Shown here one piece after another: positions 6,045 through 12,414 of a DNA stretch of 21,812 nt (position 1 is its first letter; each line of letters opens with the position of its first letter). Below the pieces are notes generated by a model. The model ran no database searches, had not been told where the DNA came from, and saw only the letters and a list, made by a program, of their open reading frames with translations. A program made the translations under genes and the position numbers. The stretch comes from a virus: IMG/VR virus record IMGVR_UViG_3300009173_000092, positions 1 to 21,812 of that record; one strand, 5' to 3'.

Positions 6045-6608
6045 TTACACCCGGCGCGGCATTAGCACCGAATAGACGTTCTCAAGGTCGCCATATTTTA
6101 CATAGTGCGGTGACGTTGCATCCTCTCCGCGCAATTGAACCGCAAGCGCCCCTGAACCGTTGCCGAGAATTTTCGCACCGTTGGCAACGGTGATTAATAG
6201 GTCAGCACCGAACGCGCCATGCGATACCTGGCTATCGTCTGTTGACGGCATAACCCGTTCCCAATCAGGAAACGTGCCGTCAATTGCTTCTGACGGTTCC
6301 ATATAAAGTTTATTGTCGAACTCATCCCATACCGTCAACGTGCCGTCTTTAAATTCAACATATTCCGCTTTTTTGCCTTTCATGGCGGTGATTGCCTTTT
6401 TTGAAATCGGCATGATTGCTGGTGCGTCTGTAGGGTTGTCTTTTGCGCGTTCGCTATCGTCAACCGCAACCGTCATTAAGTGACCGTCTGTCGCAACCGC
6501 CGTTATGCCGTTGAGCATTACACCGTTCAGGTAATAGCGGGTTTCCTCTGTCGAAATTGCAAGCGCAACGGCGGCGAGGGTTGAGGCGTTATATTTGATT
6601 GTGTTCAT
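6045..6608 (-). CDS. DnaN-like sliding clamp, reduced (domains II-III only)
   Basis: 187 residues with clear marks of the bacterial beta clamp: TRYYLNG at 23-29, ATDGH at 39-43, IDGTFPDWERVMP at 109-121 and a C-terminal VLMPRRV at 181-187. In E. coli DnaN the first three belong to domain II, and the C-terminal MPMRL ends domain III. Domain I is absent and domain III is about half its usual length, so the protein is about half the usual 366 residues. A clamp tethers a polymerase to DNA; a two-domain clamp could assemble as a trimer like PCNA, but that is inference. TGAAAGGAACC precedes the ATG at 6608. It is transcribed opposite to the primase-helicase and is followed by a terminator. Confidence 0.85.
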   Translation of the reverse strand: MNTIKYNASTLAAVALAISTEETRYYLNGVMLNGITAVATDGHLMTVAVDDSERAKDNPTDAPAIMPISKKAITAMKGKKAEYVEFKDGTLTVWDEFDNKLYMEPSEAIDGTFPDWERVMPSTDDSQVSHGAFGADLLITVANGAKILGNGSGALAVQLRGEDATSPHYVKYGDLENVYSVLMPRRV

Positions 6609-6629
6609 TTTGGTTCCTTTCAGAAAACC

Positions 6630-6650
6630 TTTGGGATAATCCCCGCAAAA
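6630..6650. repeat. Intergenic cassette copy 2 (GGGATAAT-CCCGC)
   Basis: Second copy of the block at 5987-6007, here with the exact dyad GGGAT-A-ATCCC at 6633-6643. It lies between the terminator 6647-6676 and the ribosome binding site of the clamp gene. Sequence similarity extends to the other side of the hairpin (TTTAAGTGA at the end of the upstream gene in both places), so a larger linker seems to have been duplicated. Confidence 0.55.
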
Positions 6651-6676
6651 CGTCAGGGGCTAACCCCTGGCGTTTT
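6647..6676 (-). terminator. Hairpin terminator upstream of the clamp gene
   Basis: AAAACG-T-CAGGGG and CCCCTG-G-CGTTTT pair around CTAA with one mismatch. The arms end in AAAA/TTTT, so it can work in both directions. It follows the leftward gene ending at 6684 by 7 nt. Confidence 0.75.
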
Positions 6677-6683
6677 AAGTGAT

Positions 6684-6914
6684 TTATTCCGTTTTGACTT
6701 GTGAATAATCGCCCGCCCGGTTTTCTTTCCAAATCTTGATATTCGGATATGTAACCTTGGCATGGGCAATGGCCTCTTTTTGCGTCGCAAACCATTTACC
6801 CCTAAAACCCTCCCAAGGTTTGTTACACATTGCGACATTGAAACCCGGCTTTCCGAACGCACACCAGATAGAGACGCATTTCATTCGGTTTGCGTGAAAA
6901 CTATTCATATTCAT
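6684..6914 (-). CDS. Hypothetical protein, 76 aa
   Basis: The ATG at 6914 is preferred over an in-frame GTG six bases upstream, because AAGGGGA then lies at a normal distance. The protein has FHANRMKCVSIWCAFGKPG near the start, then EGFRGKWFATQKEAIAHAKV and a lysine-rich end. The last part (WFATQKEAIAHAK...NIKIWKE) looks like a small alpha/beta fold, but no family is recognised. The stop of the 31-aa membrane peptide gene upstream lies at 6917-6919, two bases before this start, so the pair is likely translated together. Confidence 0.6.
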   Translation of the reverse strand: MNMNSFHANRMKCVSIWCAFGKPGFNVAMCNKPWEGFRGKWFATQKEAIAHAKVTYPNIKIWKENRAGDYSQVKTE

Positions 6915-6916
6915 TT

Positions 6917-7012
6917 TCACTCCCCTTTAAAAATAACTGCTAAGACTGCAATGCAAAGCATAACGGACAAACCGTTAACGGCTATCCAATCAAGAATATT
7001 GAGTGAGATCAT
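6917..7012 (-). CDS. Single-span membrane peptide, 31 aa
   Basis: Tiny leftward gene starting at ATG 7012 with TTTGAAAGGAAACCTAAAA upstream. MISLNILDWIAVNG is followed by LSVMLCIAVLAVIF, a hydrophobic helix long enough to span a membrane, ending in KGE. Positive and polar residues at the C-terminus suggest its end faces the cytoplasm. Its stop is two bases from the next start. Small membrane peptides of early phage regions may affect the host envelope or exclude other phages; nothing here decides. Confidence 0.55.
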   Translation of the reverse strand: MISLNILDWIAVNGLSVMLCIAVLAVIFKGE

Positions 7013-7054
7013 TTTTAGGTTTCCTTTCAAAGTTTAACTACCACAAAGCCCCGG

Positions 7055-7083
7055 CGCTAGGCCCGCTTGTTATCGGGCTAGTG
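7055..7083 (-). terminator. Hairpin after the 75-aa gene
   Basis: CGCTAG-G-CCCG and CGGG-CTAGTG pair around CTTGTTAT with one bulge and a G-T pair. On the minus strand the T content after it is modest (GGGGCTTTG), so it may be a weak terminator or an RNA processing structure. It fills the 104-nt gap 7013-7116, which holds no other recognisable feature. Confidence 0.45.
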
Positions 7084-7116
7084 GCGATTTAAGCTCGCGC
7101 GGGGGATTGTTGAGGG

Positions 7117-7344
7117 TTATAGGTCAGCGAATGTTTCTTCTGAATTGTAATTCGGGGAAGGATCATATTTAGTGAAGGCGCTTAAAGGCCCGCCGGTTTG
7201 TTGCGTCGTATTATGGCCAGTGGCGTTTATGTATAGCATTGTTCCGCTATAGACTGTAAAGATTGAGCGCACCCTGTAAATGTTTTTATCGGGGCCCCAA
7301 TTGGGGGTTACTAAGTCGCCTTCGTTAATTCCATGTCTTGCCAT
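7117..7344 (-). CDS. Hypothetical protein, 75 aa
   Basis: Two ATGs, at 7350 and 7344, follow AAAGGAG; the one at 7344 has the better spacing. The protein starts MARHGINEGDLVTPNWGPDK and continues with strand-like segments (IYRVRSIFTVYSGTMLYINA), then a Thr/Gln-rich stretch and an acidic end. The opening 'GDLVTPN...YRV' recalls small beta-barrel (SH3-like) phage proteins, but no family is assigned. The ribosome binding site lies inside the end of the 38-aa gene upstream, so the two are coupled. Confidence 0.6.
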   Translation of the reverse strand: MARHGINEGDLVTPNWGPDKNIYRVRSIFTVYSGTMLYINATGHNTTQQTGGPLSAFTKYDPSPNYNSEETFADL

Positions 7345-7350
7345 AATCAT

Positions 7351-7467
7351 TTACTCCTTTGTTGGTTTATCTATTGCCAAAGACCCGCTTACGAGATTAT
7401 CGGGCGCGTCATTAAAACTTTTAACCCGTAGTTTTCCGCTTTTTGCGATTACGATAAATTTTGCCAT
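7351..7467 (-). CDS. Small protein, 38 aa, first gene of its leftward group
   Basis: Starts at ATG 7467 with TTTTTGAAAGGGAATTCTA upstream, almost the same leader as the 44-aa gene at 5960. It begins MAKFIVIAKSGKLRVKSF and ends IDKPTKE. The last codons (AAG GAG TAA) also supply the ribosome binding site for the next gene. On the minus strand TTGCAA lies ~55 nt upstream, but no clear -10 at the proper distance supports a promoter. Function unknown. Confidence 0.55.
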   Translation of the reverse strand: MAKFIVIAKSGKLRVKSFNDAPDNLVSGSLAIDKPTKE

Positions 7468-7542
7468 TAGAATTCCCTTTCAAAAACGTATTCCTTACAT
7501 ACGCGCCATATTGTCACATTGCAAGAAAAAAGTTTAAACGCT

Positions 7543-7574
7543 TTCCCGTCCGAATAAAATCGGACGGGAATTTT
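7543..7574. terminator. Terminator after the 21-aa gene
   Basis: TTCCCGTCCG and CGGACGGGAA form a perfect 10-bp stem around AATAAAAT. TTTTG follows on the plus strand; on the minus strand GTTTAAAC (7532-7539) and then a run of T follow. It separates the leftward genes 7577-7890 from the leftward genes below 7467. Confidence 0.75.
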
Positions 7575-7576
7575 GT

Positions 7577-7642
7577 TTAAAGGTTTGCGTTCATCCCCCA
7601 TATTAAAAGGCAAACGACTAACACTAAACCGGATTTAATCAT
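7577..7642 (-). CDS. Membrane micro-peptide, 21 aa
   Basis: Starts at ATG 7642, overlapping the stop of the upstream gene as ATGA. The translation is MIKSG followed by LVLVVCLLIWGM, a short hydrophobic helix, then NANL. It has no lipobox (the residue before Cys is V). The 4-nt overlap is the main support; no strong ribosome binding site is needed with such coupling. It could be a membrane partner for the 83-aa protein, but a chance frame cannot be excluded. Confidence 0.4.
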   Translation of the reverse strand: MIKSGLVLVVCLLIWGMNANL

Positions 7643-7890
7643 GGTGCGGTTTTCAGGTATTGAGATAAACCGAATAAACCTTTGGTGTCTAAAATCTCAA
7701 TAGCCTCTTTTGACGCGATAAAAGTACAAACGGCATTTGTAAACTCTTTGCTATCACTCAAAAACCATTGCATTCCTTCTAATGCGTTTGCTCTATCTTC
7801 TACCATTTTGGCTCTGATTTCCTGGCGGGCGGTTTTCGTTTCAGGTTTGCTATCGCAAACGAATAAACGATTATCCTTTTTTGTGTTCAT
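7639..7890 (-). CDS. Hypothetical protein, 83 aa, next to divergent promoter
   Basis: The frame stays open up to 8103 but would overlap terS and the promoter region; the first plausible starts are ATG 7932 (97 aa) and ATG 7890 (83 aa). Neither has a clear ribosome binding site; 7890 is chosen because it leaves the -10 palindrome and a leader outside. The protein starts MNTKKDNRLFVCDSKPETK and is charged and helical (QEIRAKMVEDRANALEGM), ending FGLSQYLKTAP. No family is recognised. It would be transcribed leftward from the palindromic promoter at 7949-7966. Confidence 0.5.
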   Translation of the reverse strand: MNTKKDNRLFVCDSKPETKTARQEIRAKMVEDRANALEGMQWFLSDSKEFTNAVCTFIASKEAIEILDTKGLFGLSQYLKTAP

Positions 7891-7931
7891 ACCAATTAGA
7901 CGGAATAGGTTTGGAAATCTTACAGCGCCCA

Positions 7932-7966
7932 TTGCAAAAAAACGGTTTGCGGTATTATAATACCGC
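7932..7966. promoter_or_regulatory. Divergent promoter with 18-bp palindrome
   Basis: GCGGTATTATAATACCGC at 7949-7966 is a perfect palindrome containing TATAAT on both strands (7956-7961 rightward; 7954-7959 leftward). Rightward, TTGCAA at 7932-7937 lies 18 bp before the -10, giving a sigma70-like promoter with a ~30-nt leader to terS. Leftward, the -35 is poor. The symmetry itself looks like an operator, so repressor binding would block RNA polymerase on both sides. Confidence 0.65.
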
Positions 7967-7999
7967 GCCAATGGGTTGGTTTTAGAAAAGGACAAAGCA

Positions 8000-8347
8000 T
8001 TGTCGCGTAAAAAAGGAACGCCTAACAAAATGACAGCGGCAATAAAGGACGCCGTTGAATTGTCATTCAGCAAGAAAAACAAGGGCGGTAAATATCTCGA
8101 CAAGCTGGCTGACGATTTTCCCGCCGTCTATTGTGGTCTGATCGCAAAATGTATGCCGCAAGCGATTGCGGTTGACGTTCAAATTCATGCCATAAACCTT
8201 GGCCTTGAAATGAAACGCGCCGCTGACACCCTAGCCCTGCTGACCCATCCACCCGACACACCGCCTCTCATAGATGTAACACCCGACACAGTACAACCTG
8301 ACACACCGTCACCTGTCACTGTGTCGGGTGATGCTGATGATGTTTAA
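8000..8347 (+). CDS. Small terminase-like protein (DUF5681-like start), 115 aa
   Basis: The start is a TTG at 8000, after AAAAGGACAAAGCA; it gives MSRKKGTPNKMTAAIKDAVE, matching the 'RKKGTPNKxT' opening common in phage DNA-recognition proteins placed before terL. Residues 1-80 are basic then helical; residues 85-115 are Pro/Asp/Thr-rich with PPDTPP, TPDT and QPDTPS repeats, encoded by the CCCGACACA DNA repeats. A small terminase binds the packaging site and delivers DNA to the large subunit. Assignment rests on position before terL and on the N-terminus, not on a clear TerS domain. The stop codon TAA lies inside a GTTTAAAC site. Confidence 0.6.
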   Translation: MSRKKGTPNKMTAAIKDAVELSFSKKNKGGKYLDKLADDFPAVYCGLIAKCMPQAIAVDVQIHAINLGLEMKRAADTLALLTHPPDTPPLIDVTPDTVQPDTPSPVTVSGDADDV

Positions 8348-8454
8348 ACAACGCACCCGACACACCACATATTACAATAGGTTGCACACCCGGCATACCA
8401 CAACTGTTAGTATTAAATCGGTTTTGAGATTATCGAAGGCGGGGTGTGCCGGGT
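8252..8454. repeat. CCCGACACA repeat cluster at the terS/terL junction
   Basis: CCCGACACA occurs at 8252-8260, 8282-8290 and 8356-8364, with CCTGACACA at 8297-8305 and the inverse TGTGTCGGG at 8320-8328. The copies at 8320-8330 and 8354-8364 form an 11-bp stem around a 23-nt loop holding GTTTAAAC. A variant pair follows: CCCGGCATACC near 8389 and GGTGTGCCGGG near 8442-8452. No gene was found in 8348-8549 (about 200 nt); besides this cluster that stretch has only AT-rich DNA before the terL ribosome binding site. A packaging-site or regulatory role is possible. Confidence 0.5.
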
Positions 8455-8549
8455 GGTACCCCCGAAGTTTTGGCGGCAATATATTCTATAGTCCTCAAGC
8501 GGCCCGTCCGTATTAAAATTTTTTGAAAAATTAGTTAGGACAAATTGTC

Positions 8550-10082
8550 ATGCCTAAGCAACAAGCCCACCCTGACGAGCAACAGCTTATTGCGAAAATC
8601 CTTACGTTCAGGGATGACCCACTAGGCTACGTCCTCTACGCCTTTCCGTGGGGGAAACCCGGCACACCCCTTGAAAACCACGTTGGACCCCGTCAGTGGC
8701 AGAGGGACGCGCTGACGAAAATGCGTGACCACATTGAAGACAACAAGAATAAACAGATGCAGGGGTTGGACCCTGAACTTATGAAGCTGGCCCGTGCCAG
8801 TGGCCGGGGTATCGGCAAGTCCGCGTTTCTGGCATGGGTGGCCCTGTGGCTGTTCTCCTGTCTGCCGTCCTCTACCGTGGTGGTCAGCGCGAACACAGAG
8901 ATGCAGTTGAAGTCCACGACCTTCCCTGAGATTAGGAAGTGGGCTACCATGTCCATCAATAGCAGATGGTTCGAGCATAACATCATGAGCTTACAACCAG
9001 CCGAATGGCTGGTTCAGACGTTGAAGGAGACAACGGGATATGACGATGCGTATTGGTACATTCAGGCGAGGCTCTGGTCAGAGGAGGCACCGGACGCTTA
9101 TGCCGGGGTCCATAGCCAAATGGCAATGGCGGTCCTGTTCGATGAGGCAAGCGGGATACCGGGGTGCATCTGGCCTGTGGCTCAGGGGTACTTCACGGAC
9201 AAGACGCTACACAGGTTTTGGATTGCCATATCCAACCCGCGTAATCCGTCAGGCGAGTTCTTTGAGTGTTTTCACGGCAATCGTGACCAATGGGACCATG
9301 AGACGATTGACGGCAGATCAGTCGATGAGAACGACAAGTCGCTCTACGACAACATCATCAATCAGTATGGGCAAGACAGCGACCAAGCTAGGGTCGAGGT
9401 CTACGGACAGTTCCCCCGGCAGGGTGACGAGAACTTCATGTCGAGGGGCGCGGTAGAGGAGGCGGTGGCGCGTGAGGTGGTCGAGGACTTGGGTGCGCCG
9501 CTGTTGATGGGGGTGGACCCGGCACGGATGGGTCGGGACAAGGCGGTGATACGTTTCAGGCAGGGCCGTGATGCGGCCAGCATAGCCCCGTTGGTGTATG
9601 CCAAGTGCGACACGGACGAGATGGCGACACACTGTGCCACCGCGATAGAGCGGTACAAGCCCGACCATGTGTTCATTGAGGGTGATGGTATCGGCGGGCC
9701 AGTGATCGAGCTATTGAAGAAAGCCGGGTACAACATAACGGAGGTGCTGGTCAGTAAGACAGCGCAAGACCCGACAACGTATTATCTTCACAGGACGGAG
9801 TTGTGGGGTCGGATGCGCGATTGGTTGAACACGGGCGTACTGCCGAAGGAAGACGGGTTGATTTCCGACCTGTGTGTGATGCGCTACTCCATCAACCTCA
9901 AGGGACAGGTGGCGCTCTGGCCTAAAGAGAAAATGCGGAAGGAAGGTTTCGCCAGCCCTGACTATGCGGACGCCTTGGCGATGACGTTCTCAAGGAATGT
10001 CAGTAGGCTCGACGGACGGACAGCCCGGCGCGGAAGACGGAAAAGGGTTGCGCGGGATGTCGATTATGAGCTATTTGGTTAG
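8550..10082 (+). CDS. terL: Terminase large subunit
   Basis: 510 residues. The N-terminal ATPase has the P-loop SGRGIGKSA at 84-92, and Walker B MAVLFDEASG at 193-202 with D198 and E199. The C-terminal RNase H-like nuclease shows MGVDPARMGRD (D323), VFIEGDGIGG (D379) and SPDYADALAM (D471, D474), the expected set of metal ligands. The enzyme powers DNA translocation into the procapsid and cuts the concatemer at the portal. The start at 8550 has TTAGGA 8 nt upstream. A basic tail (RRGRRKRVAR) precedes the C-terminus. Length is normal for the family. A terminator follows, so the portal block needs read-through or another promoter. Confidence 0.95.
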   Translation: MPKQQAHPDEQQLIAKILTFRDDPLGYVLYAFPWGKPGTPLENHVGPRQWQRDALTKMRDHIEDNKNKQMQGLDPELMKLARASGRGIGKSAFLAWVALWLFSCLPSSTVVVSANTEMQLKSTTFPEIRKWATMSINSRWFEHNIMSLQPAEWLVQTLKETTGYDDAYWYIQARLWSEEAPDAYAGVHSQMAMAVLFDEASGIPGCIWPVAQGYFTDKTLHRFWIAISNPRNPSGEFFECFHGNRDQWDHETIDGRSVDENDKSLYDNIINQYGQDSDQARVEVYGQFPRQGDENFMSRGAVEEAVAREVVEDLGAPLLMGVDPARMGRDKAVIRFRQGRDAASIAPLVYAKCDTDEMATHCATAIERYKPDHVFIEGDGIGGPVIELLKKAGYNITEVLVSKTAQDPTTYYLHRTELWGRMRDWLNTGVLPKEDGLISDLCVMRYSINLKGQVALWPKEKMRKEGFASPDYADALAMTFSRNVSRLDGRTARRGRRKRVARDVDYELFG

Positions 10083-10120
10083 TGGTCCTCTCCCCGGACA
10101 AAACGGTCCTATACCGTTTA

Positions 10121-10151
10121 AACTCCCCAGCCTTGCGCTGGGGAGTTTTTT
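10121..10151 (+). terminator. Terminator after terL
   Basis: AACTCCCCAGC and GCTGGGGAGTT form a perfect 11-bp stem around CTTGC, followed by TTTTTT. GTTTAAAC at 10116-10123 overlaps the left arm. It separates the packaging genes from the portal block. Confidence 0.9.
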
Positions 10152-10195
10152 CATGTTAGCTTAGAGCGTTGCAACACATGGTAGGAGACTTCAGC

Positions 10196-10399
10196 ATGGG
10201 TGGCTTATTTGGGGGCAGTTCAGCCCCTACACCAATCGCACCTCCCGCACCCCCGACACGGTCAGACGCAGAAATTCAGGCGGCGGCGCTTGAAGCGCGT
10301 CAGCGTAGAGCCGGGGCGACGGGCCGAACAGAAACCGTCTTGTCCACAGGGGCCGACGAAGAAAACAAAACAGCTAAGAAGCTGTTGGGTACGGCGTAA
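10196..10399 (+). CDS. Small phage protein, MGG...KKLLG type, 67 aa
   Basis: Start ATG 10196 with TAGGAGA at 10182-10188; an upstream in-frame ATG at 10169 lacks a site. MGGLFGGSSAPTPIAPPAPP is followed by a charged helix (DAEIQAAALEARQRR), then GRTETVLSTG and a C-terminal KTAKKLLGTA. The GRxxTxLxTG plus KxLLG layout is common in small proteins encoded next to podovirus portal genes; their role in the particle is not established to my knowledge. It is the first of three adjacent genes with the same kind of ends, joined to the next by TAATG. Confidence 0.7.
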   Translation: MGGLFGGSSAPTPIAPPAPPTRSDAEIQAAALEARQRRAGATGRTETVLSTGADEENKTAKKLLGTA

Positions 10400-10554
10400 T
10401 GGGCGGTGGTAAACCTTCAGTGTCAGCGCCCCCGCCACCCCCTCCAGAACCGGAACCAGAGCCAGCGTCGGCGGCAGTAGCGCGTAAGCGTATCGCGGAT
10501 GCCAGGGCCGACAGCGACACCACCGGAGCAACCAAGAAACTATTGGGACAGTAG
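10399..10554 (+). CDS. Small proline-rich phage protein, 51 aa
   Basis: Starts at ATG 10399, one base inside the previous stop codon. MGGGKPSVSA is followed by six prolines and an EPEPEP run, an alanine/arginine helix (ASAAVARKRIADARADSD), and TGATKKLLGQ. Both ends match the neighbour at 10196 (MGG at the start, KKLLG at the end), so the two look like diverged duplicates. No strong ribosome binding site; translation is probably coupled. Function unknown. Confidence 0.65.
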   Translation: MGGGKPSVSAPPPPPPEPEPEPASAAVARKRIADARADSDTTGATKKLLGQ

Positions 10555-10555
10555 T

Positions 10556-10801
10556 ATGGGCGGTCAAATTCGTACACCGCAAGTGCGCCCAGGTGAGAAG
10601 GGCGGCACCGGCACACCTAAGAAGGACAAGCCTGACCTATCCGTCGCGGAGGGGCCGACCACTGGCCCCAAGGGTGACTTTGGCCTGACCAACCTGGGTG
10701 AAAGCAAACCTCAAACAGACGAGGGTATCGTTACGACTGTCGGGTCCACACCCGTCCGTAAGAAGAAACCGACGATCACACTGTTAGGTGAGAAACCATG
10801 A
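10556..10801 (+). CDS. Small phage protein, 81 aa, upstream of portal
   Basis: ATG at 10556 follows the previous stop by one base; an earlier in-frame start at 10499 would sit inside the preceding gene and is rejected. MGGQIRTPQVRPGEKGGTGT opens a Gly/Pro/Lys-rich, probably disordered protein that ends RKKKPTITLLGEKP. Start and end again recall the two preceding small proteins. It overlaps the portal start by 4 nt (ATGA). Possibly a minor head or connector protein; no evidence beyond position. Confidence 0.6.
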   Translation: MGGQIRTPQVRPGEKGGTGTPKKDKPDLSVAEGPTTGPKGDFGLTNLGESKPQTDEGIVTTVGSTPVRKKKPTITLLGEKP

Positions 10802-12414
10802 GTACCAAAGCCGCTGACATCATCAAACGCTATGAACAGTTGGAAAGCGAACGGGGAACGTGGGAAACACACTGGACGGAGATAGCGGACAGGATTTTAC
10901 CACGGTACTCTGATACCTTTTTCAAACCTACGTCTGAACAGACGAAGGGTGAGAAGCGCACCGAAAAGATGATCGACAGCACGGGCGGCTTGGCCCTTGA
11001 GAGGTTTGCCGCCGCGATGGAGAGTATGTTGACACCGCGTACTCAGAAGTGGCACAGGCTGACGCCCGACCATGACGAGTTGGGGAAAGAGCGGGACGTT
11101 AAGTTGTGGTTTGAGCAAGCGACCAACGTCCTGTTTAAACAACGCTACGCATCGAAAGCCAACTACGCCAGCCAGCAACATGAAAGCTATATGGGCTTGG
11201 GCGCGTTCGGTACGTCCGTCATGTTCGTGGACAAGCACGACAAGGGCGGCTTGCGGTATGCCTCGACCAACATCAAAGAGATTTTGTTTGAGTTGAACCA
11301 CCAAGGTTTGCTCGACACCACCTATCGGAAATACTCACTGACCGCACGGCAGATGATGCAACGGGTCGAGTTGAAGCGGTGGGAAAGCGTACCTGACGAA
11401 GTCACGAAGGCGAACGAGAAGACGCCCGACAAACGCTTTGACATCATCCACTGTATTCGTCCACGCAAAGAAGTCGAACCAAACCGGGTGGACGCCAGAG
11501 GCAAGGAGTTTGCGTCTTTCTATATCGCCGTCAACGGCCAGCACGTTTTGAGCGAAGGCGGCTACGACACGATGCCGTATCAGATTTCACGGTACGTCAC
11601 TGGACCGGGTGAAAAATACGGGCGCTCTCCCGCCATGTTTGTTTTACCGTCCATAAAAGTTTTAAACGAGCAGAAGAAAACAATGCTCACGCAGGGACAC
11701 AGAGCGGTTGCGCCCGTTCTGTTATCGCATGATGACGGTATCCTTGATACCTTCAGCATGGCCCCCGGCAGTATGAACCCCGGCGGTGTTACCGCCGAAG
11801 GCCGCGCCCTTGTCCACGCCCTCCCCGTGGGCAACCTCGCGGCTGGGCAAGAGTTGATGGACATGGAGCGTCAAGTAATTAACGATGGATTTTTAGTTAG
11901 CCTTTTTCAAATCCTCGTAGAGACGCCTCAGATGACGGCGACAGAAGTGTTGGAACGCGCCCGTGAGAAGGGTGCGTTGTTGTCTCCCACGATGGGACGC
12001 CAACAGTCTGAAAGCCTTGGCCCGATGATCGAACGTGAAGTTGACGTTCTTATGAAACAAAATATCTTACCCCCGATGCCCGAAGTCATGGTTGAGGCAC
12101 AGGCCGAGTTTGAGATTGTCTATGACAGCCCCCTGTCCCGGTCCCAACGGGCAGAGGAAGCAAGCGGCTGGCTCCGCACGTTGGAAGCCGCCATTGCCTA
12201 CGCGAACACCACGCAAGACCTGTCGGTCCTCGACCAGTTCGACAGCGATGTCATCTACCAGCAACTAGCGGAGATCAACGCGGTCCCGGCGTCTTGGATG
12301 CGTGATCCCGCCGCGATTCAACAACTACGCGAAGCCCGCGCACAACAACAACAAATGCAACAGATGGTCGATGCCGCGCCCGCCGCCGCTGGTGTAATGA
12401 AGGCGCTGAACTAA
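10798..12414 (+). CDS. Portal (head-tail connector) protein
   Basis: 538 residues, the usual size for podovirus portals of the 'head to tail connecting protein' family. Diagnostic segments: ERGTWETHWTEIADRILPR near residue 18, LALERFAAAMESMLTPRTQK near 65, MGLGAFGTSVMFVD near 130, YGRSPAMFVLPSIK near 275, and a C-terminal PQMTATEVLERAREKGALL followed by SPLSRSQRAEEASGW. The C-terminal tail is Gln/Ala-rich (EARAQQQQMQQM). It forms the dodecameric ring through which DNA is packaged and ejected. It overlaps genes on both sides (4 nt before, 1 nt after). A GTTTAAAC site lies at 11133-11140, encoding Phe-Lys. Confidence 0.95.
   Translation: MSTKAADIIKRYEQLESERGTWETHWTEIADRILPRYSDTFFKPTSEQTKGEKRTEKMIDSTGGLALERFAAAMESMLTPRTQKWHRLTPDHDELGKERDVKLWFEQATNVLFKQRYASKANYASQQHESYMGLGAFGTSVMFVDKHDKGGLRYASTNIKEILFELNHQGLLDTTYRKYSLTARQMMQRVELKRWESVPDEVTKANEKTPDKRFDIIHCIRPRKEVEPNRVDARGKEFASFYIAVNGQHVLSEGGYDTMPYQISRYVTGPGEKYGRSPAMFVLPSIKVLNEQKKTMLTQGHRAVAPVLLSHDDGILDTFSMAPGSMNPGGVTAEGRALVHALPVGNLAAGQELMDMERQVINDGFLVSLFQILVETPQMTATEVLERAREKGALLSPTMGRQQSESLGPMIEREVDVLMKQNILPPMPEVMVEAQAEFEIVYDSPLSRSQRAEEASGWLRTLEAAIAYANTTQDLSVLDQFDSDVIYQQLAEINAVPASWMRDPAAIQQLREARAQQQQMQQMVDAAPAAAGVMKALN

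Noticed and set aside
7891-8103. Upstream extension of the leftward 83-aa gene
   Set aside because: The frame remains open but would cover the divergent promoter and overlap terS, and none of its starts has a ribosome binding site.
8328-8516. Plus-strand open frame of 62 codons between terS and terL
   Set aside because: It starts within terS in another frame, has odd composition caused by the CCCGACACA repeats and lacks a ribosome binding site.
8539-8549. GACAAATTGTC dyad directly before the terL start
   Set aside because: An 11-nt dyad with short arms overlapping a ribosome binding site spacer is expected by chance in AT-rich leaders; no second copy supports it.
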